NCBI RefSeq assembly: GCF_949628265.1
Contig: NC_088789.1
Location: 24,049,883-24,113,882 of the forward strand
Direction: 5' to 3'
DNA length: 64,000 bases
Source of the DNA: Cloeon dipterum
Lineage: Eukaryota > Arthropoda > Insecta > Ephemeroptera > Baetidae
The notes under the pieces were generated by a model. The model saw only the letters and a program-made list of their open reading frames with translations, had not been told where the DNA came from and ran no database searches. Positions 46,042 to 59,600 of the stretch are shown here, one piece after another; positions within the stretch are counted from its first letter, which is position 1, and each line of letters opens with the position of its first letter. The position numbers and the translations under genes were made by a program.

Positions 46042-47107
46042 ATGATCGCCATGAGGTCCGGACTGATTTTGCTCTGCGTGCTGCTGCCGTTCGTCTCACC
46101 TAAAGCCAGCCCAAGGCAACTCAAATGTCTCGGTAAGAGTTTTGTCAACTCTTGATTTGTTGCCAGGACGCACTACATACTTTCGGCTACTTAAAAATAG
46201 AGAGATTCATTTTTTGCGTCTGTACACCTTCCAAACAAAACTATTTTCGACTATGAGGAGACGGCGTTTTTGCACTCGGCCACATTTTATTACGAGAATT
46301 TATTTGAAAATAATGACTAAAGTATAATTAAATTATAAAATTAATTTGTTTTGCTCTTGCGTGGCGTAATTACATACTATGATAAATAATGTGCTACACT
46401 GTGGCACAATTTCACGCACGAATTAGTTTAAGATTGCAACATTGTCATCAGAAGCATGAGGCTGAGAGCCAAGTTATTTTTATTATGATTTTTAAATTCT
46501 AGTTTGTAAATCACTCGTGGAGGAAATTGACAAGGAGGTGGCCAAAGCGAACCCAGAGCACACCATTGAGGTTGGAAGCTACAGGCTGGACACTAATGGC
46601 GACAAAAGACAGAGAAAGGTTCGTCTTTATTTCATATTTTTCAAACAGAGTTGAAATTAATTTTAAAAAAATTCTGTTTTAGATCCAGTATGCTCGGTCT
46701 GAGCTGCATTTAAGCGAGGTTTTGGATTCCGTCTGTGATAAATTTGAGGACTACGTGCAAGCCGCTTACAAGACTAACCACCAGCCGATGATTTTCAAAA
46801 TCGTAGGAGACAATGGACAAATGAATCCGCTCATGAGCGAGGTTGACATTACGCCTGATGACGACCTAAACAAAAGCCTCAAATTTTACGTGAGTCTTTT
46901 AAAAACATTTTTATGGGGCCGTTGAAAACATATTTTGATTTTTATCAGTGTGAAGCACTCGTTTCGGAGCACGATGAAGACATCCTCCGTCTTTTTGCTG
47001 CCGAAACGGACAATTTAGACGTCCAGCTATGCTCAGAACACGCCAAGGTTTGCGAACAAAGTCTGTCCTCCACGTTTGACACAGAAGGTGGCCATGAGGA
47101 GTTATGA
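46042..47107 (+). CDS. CNPY2: Canopy-2 / seele-type saposin-like ER protein
   Basis: Four exons: 46042-46132, 46503-46618, 46683-46889, 46949-47107, 190 residues. A signal peptide (about residues 1-22) is followed by the DUF3456/canopy fold. It has six saposin-type cysteines, beginning with C29 and C32 in LKCLVCKSLVEEI. Others lie in SVCDKFEDY, KFYCEALVSEH and QLCSEHAKVC. The body also has YARSELHLSEVLDSVC and the IVGDNGQMNP strand. The C-terminus HEEL is an ER retrieval signal of the KDEL type (human CNPY2 ends HDEL). Canopy proteins assist ER folding and trafficking. Drosophila seele acts on Spätzle-pathway signalling in the embryo. A second in-frame ATG three codons on could also start it. 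Confidence 0.93.
46133..46502 (+). other. Intron 1 of the canopy gene
   Basis: 370 bp, no feature recognised. Confidence 0.85.
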
Positions 47108-48657
47108 AAGTGATCAGTTTTACTAGAGAACAATGGAACCATACATTCCAACGACTTATATAAATTTGTTTGTGTGCTTTTTGAGAGAATTTATTGTTGA
47201 GAATATTATATTTTTTAGGTGCTGTTGTTTTTTAAACATTTTTTTTCGTTTGGGAACCTTTCTGTGAAATATATATCTAACATAGTTTGTAATCAAAATG
47301 TCTTCCTTTTTTCTTTAAAAGACAATAATGATTAATTTTAAAACAGTGCCAGATCAAAAAACACTGGACGTTAGCTAGGTGCTCAATTAAATTATTAATG
47401 ATCATACGAAAGAGCGTTTATATTCTTTTTCTCCTAATTAAATTCTAAATCACCGTCAGTATCAACAAAGGGTTGCTGTTGTTTCAAGAAACCTATTGAT
47501 AATAGTTGTGACAAAATGAATTAAGGAATGGCTTAAATGACAAGTAGTGGGAATTTCACGAAAGCACCAAGCAAAAATTGATTCTAACGTAATCACTACA
47601 GGCCAATAAAAATTAAAACACAAATATATTGATCCTTGAATCATGATAACTTTTTGCCACCTTTGTGATAGTCTCTTCTGACTAAAAATCTGCACAAATT
47701 AATATTTATTTTTCTTAAAAAAATAAATAAATATAATACAAACATTGCTTTAATCGGTGCACTTAGTGAAATTTAAGATTTACATTTGGAAACAAGCTAA
47801 TTATACCATCTCATTATATTTGATGTATTTTTATGCAATTGACCCGAGCAAGAATAAACCAGAATAATTATCTCCAATAAAATATTCAAATATATTATAC
47901 CCTATATAGCAATAATTTATCATTTTGATTTGTTTTTAAGAAATTTTCAACAAAATTTAATTATTACTCAAAAAATGTAATATCATAAAGAGCTAGAATC
48001 AGTCTGCAAAGAGGCTTGAAACAAATTGATATTATTTACTCCTGAGCATCGGAGCCACAAGCCGCGTGAAAAGATTTAAAGTTTAATAGTTATGCAGACC
48101 CGCACATCATCTGAGTCGCGCAGGTTGCATACTCAAACGGTTACTCTCTCCAGCCTCCCAATGAATAATTATTATTGCTTCTCGATTAAGAAATAAAACA
48201 AAAGACATACAATAGTATCACTTTATTTTGAAAAATTAGTCCTTAATATTTACAGCCTTTTTACGGATGCTTCGTTAGTTTAATAAATAAGATTGAAAGA
48301 GTGCAGGTTTCAGATGGCACAATGAGATAATATAGGCACAAACTGAACCAAGTAATTCATCAAAATTTGAAACTAAAATTCCTAATCGGTGCTAAATAAA
48401 TACTTTTATGAATTCATTCGGTTCAGTTGTAACCAGCCTATCATGAATTTACTTCTGTCCTGCCAATTTTTCCAACTGTGCACGCCCTCAGATTTTTTCG
48501 ATTTTGATTTTCAAAAGGGTGCACCTGTTGCGATGTCGTCTACAGACTAAACCTCCACCTTTGTAATACCCCGCGGCCTCTTGGTAAAGAGGCTGATTTT
48601 TTTGCTGTTTTGTTGCGTTAAATTCCTGGCAAGTGCTCGTGAGGGCAGTCTAATTAA
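47108..48657. other. Convergent spacer: canopy 3' UTR and mucin 3' UTR
   Basis: AT-rich. For the canopy gene ATTAAA (47387-47392) and AATAAA (47605-47610) are candidate poly(A) signals. For the minus-strand mucin gene AATAAA lies at 48222-48227, 431 bp after its stop. No gene recognised between. Confidence 0.6.
48222..48227 (-). terminator. Poly(A) signal, mucin gene
   Basis: AATAAA on the minus strand. Tentative because it is over 400 bp after the stop. Confidence 0.45.
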
Positions 48658-51600
48658 TCACTCCATGCGGAGCAGCTGCCTGCTGCGTCTGCCGACGTTT
48701 GAGTAGTCGACGTTCAAGTTCCAGGACAACACGTCGCGGCTGCGAGCGTTGCACTTTCTGGCGACTCGTCTCTCCAGCTCGCAACGCCTCGAAACGTCCC
48801 AGAAGACGAAGCCATCCGGACAACGGTTGACCGAGCCTGATTGGAAAAAAACGCAGATGAGTACAAATTCTTATTCTATTAAATATCGCTTTTTTTAATT
48901 AATTTAAAACACACCTGAAACGTAGTTCCTAGCATCCCTGGTACACTTAATAAAGTGTTGGCAGTCTGATTCAAAGGCAAAGTATCCCTCGCCGGGACAG
49001 AGTGATTTCGTGCCAACCTGAACCTGCGAATTTATAGACAAAATTGGATAAGAATTTATAAAAATTATAATCGCGAAAATAACTCACAACAGCCTTGCTG
49101 TTTCTAAATCTCCTGCCGGAATTTTCTTGAGCAAATTCTCCGTCGCATTTTTCGGCTTCCTCTGCAATAATTTTGGTCATTTCATCGATAAAGTTATTCT
49201 ACAATTTGTCAAATTACCTTGTGACAGACACTGCTGCTTGTCATTGTCGAAGACAGTGTTGTTGGGGCAACTCAGGGTCAGAACGTTGATTTCGGTTTCC
49301 TCCTTCTCTGTGCACTGGTAGAACCTGTTGCAGTACTTAGGATGGCGTCTGAAGCCAGTGGGACAAACGTAGGCGTGCTGTCCGGGCTGGAGGTTGTTGC
49401 ATTCGCCCTTCTGCGATTCTCCTTCTTGAGATCCCTCTCCACCGCTGGATTCGGTTGAGCCAGATTCCTCAGGGGCGGCAGTGGTGCTCTGTTCGTCGGG
49501 GCTCTTGGTGGATTCCTCGGTGGTTTCGGCAGCCGTGGTTGTAGTGGGAGCAGTCGTGCTTCCGGCAGCCGTGCTGGATTCGGTAGCTTCGGTCGTGGTC
49601 TGCTGAGCCTCAGTGGTAGTCTGCACCTGCTCGGCCGGAGGTCCGGCATCCTCGGTCGTGGTCTCAGGAGCTGCGGTGGTGGTGGTAGTGGTGCCCTCAG
49701 TAGTGCCCTCGGTGGTGCCTTCCGTTCCAGATGAGCTCGCGGTCGTGGTGGTGCCCTCGGTGGTACCTTCAGATCCAGATGAGCCAGCAGTTGTCGTTTC
49801 CTGACCCTGCTCAGTGGTGGTTTGCTCTTCTTGGTTGCTGCAGTCGCGAGGGGGATCGATATTTTCAGGGTGGTTGCAAGTGTTGATGGCTGGGTCGTAA
49901 ATGGTGTCGTTGGGGCAGCGGAAGAAGTAAACAGAGAACTTTTCGCCCTTGTCGTCCCAGTCGACGCAACGGTAGAAGTTGGCACAATCGGTGGAGTCAG
50001 GGTAGTATCCTTCCTTGGTGCAGTTCACCTCGGCAGGCTTGGGGTCGACGGGGGTGCAGTTAGGGGGTGGTGGAGGAGACGACGAGGACTCCTTCTGGGC
50101 CTCGGTGGTGCTCTCGCTCGAAGAGCTGCTGGAAGCAGTGGTAGTTGTGGTTCCTGATGAGGTAGTTGTCTCTTCCTTGTTGTTACCTTCCTCCTCTCCA
50201 GGAGCAGACGTTTGCTCAATTGATGCAGGAGGGGCGGTGGTCTGCTCAGAAGAAGAGCTCTGAGTTGTAGTCTGTTGCTCAACATTGTTGCAATCGCGCT
50301 GAACATCTCTCTCGTGGTTGCAAACGTTCAACTCGGGGTCGAAAACCGTGCCCTCGGCGCAGTCGAACTCGTACTTGGTGAATCCGCCCTTGCCATTGTC
50401 GACGCAGCGGTAGAATTTCTTGCAATCTCCAGGGGTGGGATAGAATCCTTCAGCAGAGCACTCGCCATTTCCACCCTGGCCGCCTTCTCCGCCTTGACCT
50501 CCCTCGCCCTCCTGTCCTTTCTCTTCGCTCTGTTCCTCTTGTCCACTCTCTCCTCCTTCACCACCTTCTCCTATTGATACATAAATTATTGTTAATTTTG
50601 TATACAAATTAAACAAAATTATGACAAAATAAACAAAAACACGTAAAGCAACAAATAATTAAAATTTGCACATAACACAAAAAGCGATGTGAATCTCGAA
50701 AATAGCTAATGGAAATAAGAGCGCTAGTCTATTCTGAAGCAGAATAAGTATGGGTAGTCTTTTCAAGTATAATCAGATATCAGGATCAGCAAAATTATTG
50801 GCAGTGTTATTTCTGAATAACTTTGAATTAGTTAATGTACAGATAATTTCCTGCTCGAATAATTTCGCCAACCAGATTTAATTAAACAGGTTGTGAGAGT
50901 TGCGATTGCCTTCACCAGTTCCTAAGCTACCTTCTCCACCCTGTTCAGTTTCAGTAACAGGTTTTGCGGTTTCTCCCTCGATAATAGGTTCGCCGTAGTC
51001 AGTTTCTCCATCATCTCCGCCATTTTGCCCCTCAGTGACTGAGCTTTCAGACACTTGCGATTCTCCTTCCTGTCCATTGCCCCCTTGAGATCCTCCTTCG
51101 CTAACTCCTTCTCCAGCTTCAGTGGCTGAACTCTCAGTCACTTCAATTTGCCCAATTTCCTCTTCTTTTTCTCCTGCAGCTCCTTGCTCTTGTTCACCAG
51201 AAGCACCGTTTCCTTTTGAAGCAAGAGTGTAATTGTGTAATATATATTTTTTTCGTGTTGCCAATGTGTTTAGTGAATGCAAGTTATCTAATATCTACAG
51301 TATGTAAAAATTTATATCTCCATTCACCACCAGCCACCAATTTTGTTAATAATTGAATTAAATTTGGTCTCAATATTGATTCTCTCTTACCTCCTTCACC
51401 ACCACTGCTGCCGTTATCTCCACCTAGAGTGCAAATTTACATCCTCTTTTAGTTTCAAATTATTTTATTGATGCATATCATGCTAATTAATATTAAATCA
51501 TTTATAAAATTCTCATTTTACTCTCCGCAGTCCGCAATCAATCCAAACTTCCAGCGCATGCAAATCATTCAACCACATCAATGCAAATAATCACCATTGT

Positions 51601-53673
51601 TTTGATTTTCTCCCTCTCCACCGTTTCCTCCGTCGCCACCTTGGCCTCCATTTCCACCCTCGCCTCCTTGACCTCCGTCTTCACCATTGCTTCCTTGGCC
51701 TCCGTCTCCACCATTGCTTCCTTGACCTCCGTCTCCACCATTGCCTCCTTGACCTCCATCTCCACCATTGCTTCCTTGGCCACCCTCTCCTCCTTGGCCT
51801 CCGTTGCCACCTTCACCGCCTTGTCCTCCTTCACCTTATACGCAGATATATCATTCCCATTTCTAATAATAAAGGAATATTCACATACCTTCTTGGCCAC
51901 CTTCTTGAGTCTGATTTTGGCTGGACGGAGACTTGCTGCAGTCCCTCTGCACGGTATTTTCGTGGTTGCAGACGTTGTTGTCAGGGTCGAAAACGGTACC
52001 CTCTCCGCACTCAAAGTCGTATTTCGAGTAGCTTCCTTCCTTTCCATTCGCGACGCAGCGGAAGAACTTCCTGCAGTCGTCGGGGTGGGGGAAGAAACCT
52101 TCAGACTCGCACTCGCCCTTGTAGGGTTTGCAGTCACTGCCTTGTCCTCCAGATCCCTGCTGCTGTTCTCCAGATCCCTGCTGCTGTTCTCCAGATCCCT
52201 GCTGCTGTTCTCCAGATCCTTGCTGCTGTTCTCCAGATTCCTTTTCTCCTGAAGAAGGTGCAGGGGTTGTGGTAGTGGTGGTGGTGGTGGTAGTGGTCGT
52301 TGTTGTCGTGGTCTGCTCTTGCTGGGCAGGCGCAGCAGTTGTGGTAGTTGACGTGGTTTGTTCTGAATTTGAGCTGGAGCCACTATCGATCTCGTTGTCC
52401 ATCTCGTTGTTGTCGCCGCCGCTCGAAGAGCCAGTTCCAGTTCCACAGGGAGCTTTTACGTTCTCAGGGTGATTGCAAACGCTGGATTCCTCGTCGAACA
52501 CCGTACCATCTCCGCAGTTAAAGTTGTAGACGTCATATCCACCGTTCTCGTTCGACACGCATCGGTAGAATTTCTTGCAGTCTTCCTGGTCGGCAAAGAA
52601 ACCCTCGCTTTTGCAATCCCTCTGCGGTTCGTCGTTGGGCGATCCCTCGACCTCGTTATTTTCGTTGCTGGGAGCAGGTTCAGGGTTGCTCTGTGCGGGC
52701 TCCTCGGGTTCATTGTCAGGGTTGCGTGGAGGAGGCTCAGGGTTGCTCTGCGGAGGGGGTTCGGGGTTGCTCTGAGGAGGAGGGCCGCCCTGAGCGGAAC
52801 CAGCAGGCTCGGGTTCAGGCTGAGGGCCTCCAGTCTGGGCAGCGTGACAAGGACCAGAAACAGCCCAAGGGTGGTTGCAAGCTGTGATTTCAGGATCGTA
52901 AACGGTGCCTTCGCTACAACGGAACTCGAAGGCTGTGAGGCCCTGACTTTCTCCGTAGTTCACACACCGGTAGAATTTCGTGCAATCTTGGGGATCAGCG
53001 TGGAATCCTTCGCTTTCGCACTTGAAGCCATTACCGCCGTTACTTCTGCCGAATAACTTATCTCCAAAACCTGAAATATGATATAAATTGTGGTTAGAAA
53101 ATGCGCAGGTGATGACAGGTGCTATTGAATTCAGTTAAGCTTGATAAAAAAAGAGGAACGAATTTATCTCGCAATTTATTTATCATTCCATTGTTAATGC
53201 CTTGTCAGCGAAAATTTAATGCGAGCTTGCTTATCAGGTGCAAAAGATTTAATTAGTCAACGTGGGAAGGAAGTCATTGTTATGCTGCTGCAGCCCGTTA
53301 GCCAAATACCACGTTAACAGCAGTCATTGCACGCTATTAGACCCCTGGCGCGGAGGCACAATGAACGTTTTTTGCTCGACAAAACCTCGCGACAGGCCGC
53401 AGATCGGGTCTGCATTATTAATGATCGTAAATATTATATTCGACTTTGGCAAGCGAGAACAGGGTTCGCAAAAATTCATCACGCACTCGCGGCAGTGGAT
53501 GGATGGTTAATATTGAAAAGAAAAAATTACAGTTACTCACCTCTATAGTATTGCATGTACATGTCATTATGCATGGGCATGTGGTATTGGTAGTCGAATT
53601 CTTGAGCGCTGGCCAGGGTACCGCATCCCACCAGGAGCAACCACCCGAGGGTGATTTTTTGTCTCGGGGTCAT
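48658..53673 (-). CDS. Secreted mucin with seven chitin-binding (CBM14 / peritrophin-A) domains
   Basis: Nine exons on the minus strand: 53673-53541, 53070-51889, 51834-51595, 51423-51391, 51212-50916, 50570-49218, 49161-49088, 49023-48915, 48836-48658, totalling 1199 residues in one frame. A signal peptide (to about residue 23) precedes seven six-cysteine modules with the peritrophin pattern, e.g. GFFPHPDDCRKFFRC and GTVFDPDNNVCNH. They start near residues 62, 197, 364, 665, 811, 1025 and 1110. Linkers are Pro/Asn-rich, Thr-rich (likely O-glycosylated), Gln/Gly-repeat and Gly-rich. Such proteins bind chitin in the peritrophic matrix, tracheae or cuticle. The exact ortholog is not recognised. 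The third exon's acceptor (ATAAG) is weak. Confidence 0.88.
50571..50915 (-). other. Intron 5 of the mucin gene
   Basis: 345 bp AT-rich intron between two acidic, Gly/Ser/Glu-rich linker exons, with a GTGAAG donor and an AATAG acceptor. Confidence 0.65.
51595..51834 (-). repeat. Gly-rich tandem repeat exon in the mucin gene
   Basis: Repeats of about 27 bp encode GGQGSNGGD-like units, at least five in a row, within an 80-residue Gly/Gln/Asn exon. The exon length is a multiple of three with phase-1 edges. Confidence 0.75.
52149..52232 (-). repeat. 21-bp minisatellite inside the mucin CDS
   Basis: Four tandem 21-bp units, three of them identical, encode SGEQQQG repeats between CBM14 domains 2 and 3. 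The run is preceded in the protein by a poly-Thr tract (52265-52315). Confidence 0.9.
53071..53540 (-). other. Intron 1 of the mucin gene
   Basis: 470 bp between the signal-peptide exon and the first CBM14 exon. No other feature seen. Confidence 0.8.
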
Positions 53674-56600
53674 GTCGCGGTTTCAGTGGGCTGTGCTTTG
53701 AAGTATAAATTGTCTCTTATACAGCCTGCAACATGCCAAAAAAAGAACAGAGTCAATACACATGCGAATAAAAAGTGGGAGGAGACGCGGAACAATGCTC
53801 TTTTTATCGCCCGAGGAGTTACTGTCAGAATTTCAATTTTAAGCAGTCTGGCATTATCTCAATAGCAAAACGGTCGAGCAGCACGCAACGCGATTTGCCG
53901 TGCTTCATTTTTCGCGCGAATTTCGGTACATTTTTTTAAACCCAAATCACGCTTCAATTCCAAATCGAATGCGGCGTTGCTAAAGGGCTGAATCCAATAT
54001 TAAATAATTTACTGCCTCAATTTCACGGACTCTAACGGCAAGCGTAATTTATATTCACATCACCCTTTGAGTGATTTGAATGCTTGCTCACAAGGAAAAG
54101 CTACTGGGTTAGTGGTTCTATTGTATATATGGAATAATCAGATTGCATGTATTTTCCTCTTGGAAGCCGCCAATAATCGGTCAGAAGACCTGACTTAGGT
54201 GCGCCTCGTTAACCTCATGTGATCTTGAAGCAAGTGCCACACAATCATCAGAAACGCGCCTTAACAGCATTCGCGCCCACCGCGGCAATTACACCGATCA
54301 TTCAAAACACACACACGCTTGCATGTGCATTTAAAATGCTCTTTTGCAGTTGTTTGTACTTGTTGCCTCTTTTTCTTGTTTATTGCGTTTACCGTTGGAC
54401 AAGCAAAGTGCATTTTTAATAAGTGGCATCATCAATATTAATACATACAACTGACAGCTGCTACTACAAAATTAACTGTCACCTTTGGATTGAGATTTTT
54501 TCCCGTGGAGGTTGTAAAAGAACAGTTCGACGTCAATTTGGCGAACGATTAAATTGTGTTTAGAGTGGTGTATCGCGTCATCTAGTGAATTTTAATTGGA
54601 TGCTGTTGGCAAATTTCTAGGATGAAACCTGTTATTAGGTAAAGGAAAGGTCAGGACTTCTACGGCTTTTCTCATAGATATTTTTATTTGATCGAGACGT
54701 CCGTTCTTTTTATAGTAGCATTGACCTTGTCACATTCATCTGGGAAATGAATTTTTTCCTCCATTCTCATCATAGAATTGATACAGACACCAATAAAAAT
54801 AATTTAAAATGACTGCGAAATTGCCAACGTGATATTGTATCACTGGAACAAATTAGAGCACTCAGCGGTGAAATTTTGAGCACACCAACGATGGGATAAC
54901 ATTCAATAAAAGTTGTCTCAGTGAACGTTTATCCGCCTTATAAGCCATTCATGAAACTCGTTTAAAAGTACTCAAGTGCTGCTGCACAGAGAAGCCGGAT
55001 AATGACCTCGTGGAATGCTCTCTGTGCGTCCTTCTTTTTATCCACAACGCTACACGTTTCGGCGTCTCTTATTTTATGACACCGGGCTAGGCGTAAAAAC
55101 TAGTTAAAATATTTAAAAATGTGCCAGCTGGCGCAAAATGGCGAAATCCGGCGGCGATGTTTGCGCGAGAGGGATCAGGTAAGGCCCACTTTGGAGGAAG
55201 GGGTATAATTATAGAAGCGAACAACGGGATTTGATTATTGTTTTGTCAACTGGTCGGCAACTGGTGCACATGAGATCGACGCGGCCGGCTCCGACATCTC
55301 TCAACAGCATTTTGTCGTCGCCTGCGGTTGAAATCGATAAATTTGCGCTGCTCCACCTTTGGCCGCGCGGCTGCGTGGCGCGGAGAACCTGCCGCTGCCA
55401 ATTTGCACCATAAATATTCAGGTTTATTGCGTCAGGAGACGCATTTTGCCGCCGAAGACGTGCTAATAATTATCCGCGCGCCGGGGTTAATTGACTTTTT
55501 TATCAGTTATGGTATTTTAACAGGATTCTACATTTCGCAGGATTGTCGGTCGAGACGTCTCGACTCTCGGCAAAAATTAGACCTTGAAATCATGTAATTC
55601 AGCTGGAAGGAAACCAACAATTTGAGTGCTCGAGCGTTAAGCGTGAATAATGTAAGCAAAAATTCAAAATAATCGCTTCTGAACTTGTTTTTATTTTAAT
55701 TAGAGCCATTTGATAAAAATCGAATAATTATCAACGCGAAAAGGAAGTGCAGAGATTTTTTCAATGGCAGGATGCGTGCTGTTAAAAAAATCCAGCCTTG
55801 GACGTAGGTCGTGATCTACGAGCCGCGGTATACGACCGATAAGACGGCGTTAAATACTAATAATTCACTGTCACTTTTTCGGCTTTCAATTGTTACTGGG
55901 AGTGCTGAAAAAGACCCACACCGCAGGTCAAGAAAATTTACTGCGGCACAAAAGTCGTGTAATTTGCGCAATCCCCCGCGGGCAGACGTAATTAAAGCGG
56001 CGGCGCACCTCAACGAATGAACGCAACTTGATGAAACGAGAGACGCTTAAAAATCGAGAAAAATGCATTCGCGACATGAAAGAGACATGCAGTTTCCACG
56101 TGATACCTGTGTAAGTGTGACAGGTGGTGCGTGTTATTTTTATGAAGGCATGCGTGTAAAAAGAGCTGGACCGCGGACGACATTATTTGCTCTAATCTGA
56201 AGGAGGGGAAACTCGGATTCAAAATTCCTGCGTTGTATCTATCTGTGTGTATATCTGAGAAAAAATGCGTACAATTTTCATCCGAGTGAGAATCAGCAGG
56301 TAACAATTGAGCTTTGAGGCAGAGCAGGTGAGTTGAGAGGCGGAGAACGAGTTTAGCATGTGGGCTTGAACATATTCATCGCGTCTCTGAATATATCGAA
56401 TGCATCACGATAGCGCGCTTAGCTTATAGCTCGGCGAATTCTCTCTCATTAGGGAAAGGCGGCATTCCACGCCGGGCGCGGCTGGAAAATAATAAATATA
56501 GCACCGCTTTAATTACCATGCCCTCACGATGAGAAAGAGCCGAGAATCACGATGCATCTGGACACCGAGTGGGCAGCTTCCAGTGCAGCAGCCGCGCTTT

Positions 56601-59600
56601 TGAGAGCAATCAGTCATGCATGTGAACACTCGCAGGCAGAAACAAGGCGTCGAGTGATGCAGCATTAATTAAATCGACTGCCGCGGCGCGATTTCTAGCC
56701 GGAAAAGCGTAAATAATACTCTTGCGGTCGAATGTGTGCAATTTGATGTATGGCGAACGAGCCTCTTGTTTTATCTCTTGGGAGCAGCCTCCGAAGTGTC
56801 GAATCATAATGCGAGATTGGAATTTGATTTACCGCATAACCGGCCGGAATGCTCGCTCGTCTGACGATTTATTTCCCTTGTTCACCGATCTCAAGAAGGA
56901 ATCTTTGTTAATACAGCGTGAAAAATTGTTCGTAATTCTCAGGCAAGTGCTGCAATTCATTTTGTAGTACGTAAACGCGGATCGAATTTTCAGAAATATT
57001 TATATTACGACTGACGGACGTCAATCACGGTTCCATTCTATGTAGAATTCAATCGAGCAAACCGTTTTTATCCGACTGACAAGGGAGAAAATAGAATCCG
57101 CTCGTCACTATTCACGAATCACGTGAAAATCAATTTTCTCGTCGTGCATGCAACGGGTTTAATTAAAGCAAATTGCGAGGCGTGAATCAAGTGGAACTAA
57201 CTGCGGCTGATTGGCAGAATAATGACGGTGTCCTGCACCGGTGCAGCGCAGCCAGGGTCAAGGACGCACAAAAAACACGAAGATGAAAGCGAGAGTACAG
57301 CTATTCACGCGCGTTTTCATTAATCCGCGCAACGCTTGCGTGCGGCAGCAAGGCGCCTTTTGTGATTGCAACCTGAGCTCAGGTTGTTCGGTTGTTGTTT
57401 GGTCTCTGGTGGCGGAGGCAATGACCCTGACGCGCGGCGGACGGCAGCTATATACCAGATGCTCCGCTTCCTCAATGTTTGCTGATTAAAACTCGGGAAA
57501 CTAATAAATAAGGGGCCTAATTGATTCGCCCGTCTAATTTATTAGGACATCATTCTAACTGCCTCCTGATTTGATATAAAAAGTATTTCCGTTTTAAATT
57601 GAGTTATGATGTTCATAAATGACATGGAGAGAAATGACCTGTTGAATTCGGCGGATTGGGAGTGGAGGAATGAATTGGCGTCTGCCACAGTTATGATGTT
57701 TATTGGTACATAATGATGGAAAATTGCCCCTAAAGATAGCCATCGAAATTCCTGCGTAATTCATTGTGCAAATTTGACACTCAAAATTTACTGCTGATCG
57801 AGATAAGCGTAATTCAATAAGAATAAGAACGACCTCGTTATTCAAAGCAATAAAATTATATAATTGCTCGTTAAATTTCTCAATTAAAAGGCGACAAAAA
57901 CCTTTTTATTTGAACACTTTGACCGCTATTCGTGAGCAATAAAAGCAACACCTTTACAGTTTTATTACGCGTGTATTAATTTATTTTATTTCGTAGTGCC
58001 TACTCGTCCGCCCTAAAGGATCACCGCCCGATAAAAAATCAGAGGCAATTTTGAAACGTGGTTCCCATCACTATCGAGAAACACGCGTTTCGTTTTTAAC
58101 AAAAGTGCACACGCACATGCAGAATGCAACGGAGCTGCAGCAGTATCGTGAGAGAAAGAGACCCATTCATCATTCTGAAGGAGCACTCTCGTCACCTGGC
58201 CAAATATTTGAATAAAAGCCGTTAATTCCCAGTCGAAACGCACGTTTTCGTCCGGTTATTGCGTAAGTGCATTCGTCTCACAATCGCAGGCAGAAGGTAT
58301 TTATTAGTGCAGGAAGTCGGCCGGCGGCCAGTTGCACTGGTACTTGTTGCACAACACGAAAACGAGTTGACAATAATTGAAGTAGACTTGTACGTTCGTT
58401 GACCAGAGGCCCATTAGTCTGTGACCGCGGCCGACGAGTATTTAACACGCCAGTGAGAGTGCTGCCTGCTCCTTTGTCTTTTCTCTTTGCTCTGCTGGCT
58501 TTTTCTTTTGTTGCTTCTAATTTTAAAAGCAACACGAACACTCTCGATTTTATGAATTTCGTGCGGCAGTGAACTCTCTAGCTTGCAGATATTGAACACA
58601 TAGATGACCACGGCTGAGCTTTGAATTACTTAAGACAAAGAATGTTAATTAAGTAACTCTAATTATTTTTTTTAATTTTGCATGACTGTGACTTTAAGCA
58701 TGAAATGTATTTATTGCCTAAGGAAACGCACGGGAAGTAACAAATTATTTTTAAATGTACCCAAGTTTCAAATTCAAGAAAAAATATTTCAATAATTTTT
58801 GCGATCGCCCAAATATTTAAGTTAAAATTATTTCTTTAATTATTTCTCACAAAAAATTATTTAAATAACCGGGCTTTGGTAACTGTTTAAATTATTTTTC
58901 ATTAAAAAAATTTTTCGTTTGCGTCTGTACATATTTTGGAAAATCCCGTCCATCCCCGACTCATAAAAGGCGAAAAAAGATCAAGGAAAAAACGGTTTTC
59001 GCAAAAATGGCTGCTCTAGTTTTGCAGCACAATGGGCGTTCATGGCAGCTGCATAAACGTGGTTTACTGCTCATTGTTTCGTGGAATTTCGACTAATTAA
59101 ACGACCAATTTGCATTTTGGCCCATCTTTTACCAGCATAAATGATGTCAGCACAACAAGGCAATTAATCTCATCCAAATGCGGTAACGATTTTTTTTCTT
59201 TCCTGGTCTGCCGAAAAATGGTCATTACGCAAGCGAAAATTCAGATTCAGATCGCACGCGAAGCTAGATGGACCGGCGCCGGAGGATCCTGCTGAGACTC
59301 ATCTGCCGGCCGGCCGGCTCATAATTACATATTTTAGACCCAGGCATAGCGCGTGCAGACCGTCTTGCGCGTCGATCAATGCGAAGGTCGCGCGAATTTT
59401 CCAGTCGTGACGCGACCGGCATAAACGTTTCGTCGCAAATAATTTGAATAATAATGCGGCCGGCTTATCTATCTTTGAAAAAACAAAAAACAACACCACA
59501 CATAGAGTTTATTTACAAAAGATGCGCCGATTATATTTTTAATTCCCAGCTCAGCGCCTGCTTTGGCACACAATCGAGCGCAAAATTGCTTTTTGTCTCG

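Noticed and set aside
49278-53056. Long antisense and shifted frames across the mucin gene
   Set aside because: Shadow frames kept open by the repetitive coding sequence. Only the minus frame with CBM14 cysteines is real.
56722-56967. 81-codon plus-strand frame
   Set aside because: No homology and contradicted by an overlapping minus-strand frame. Consistent with chance in balanced-composition DNA.
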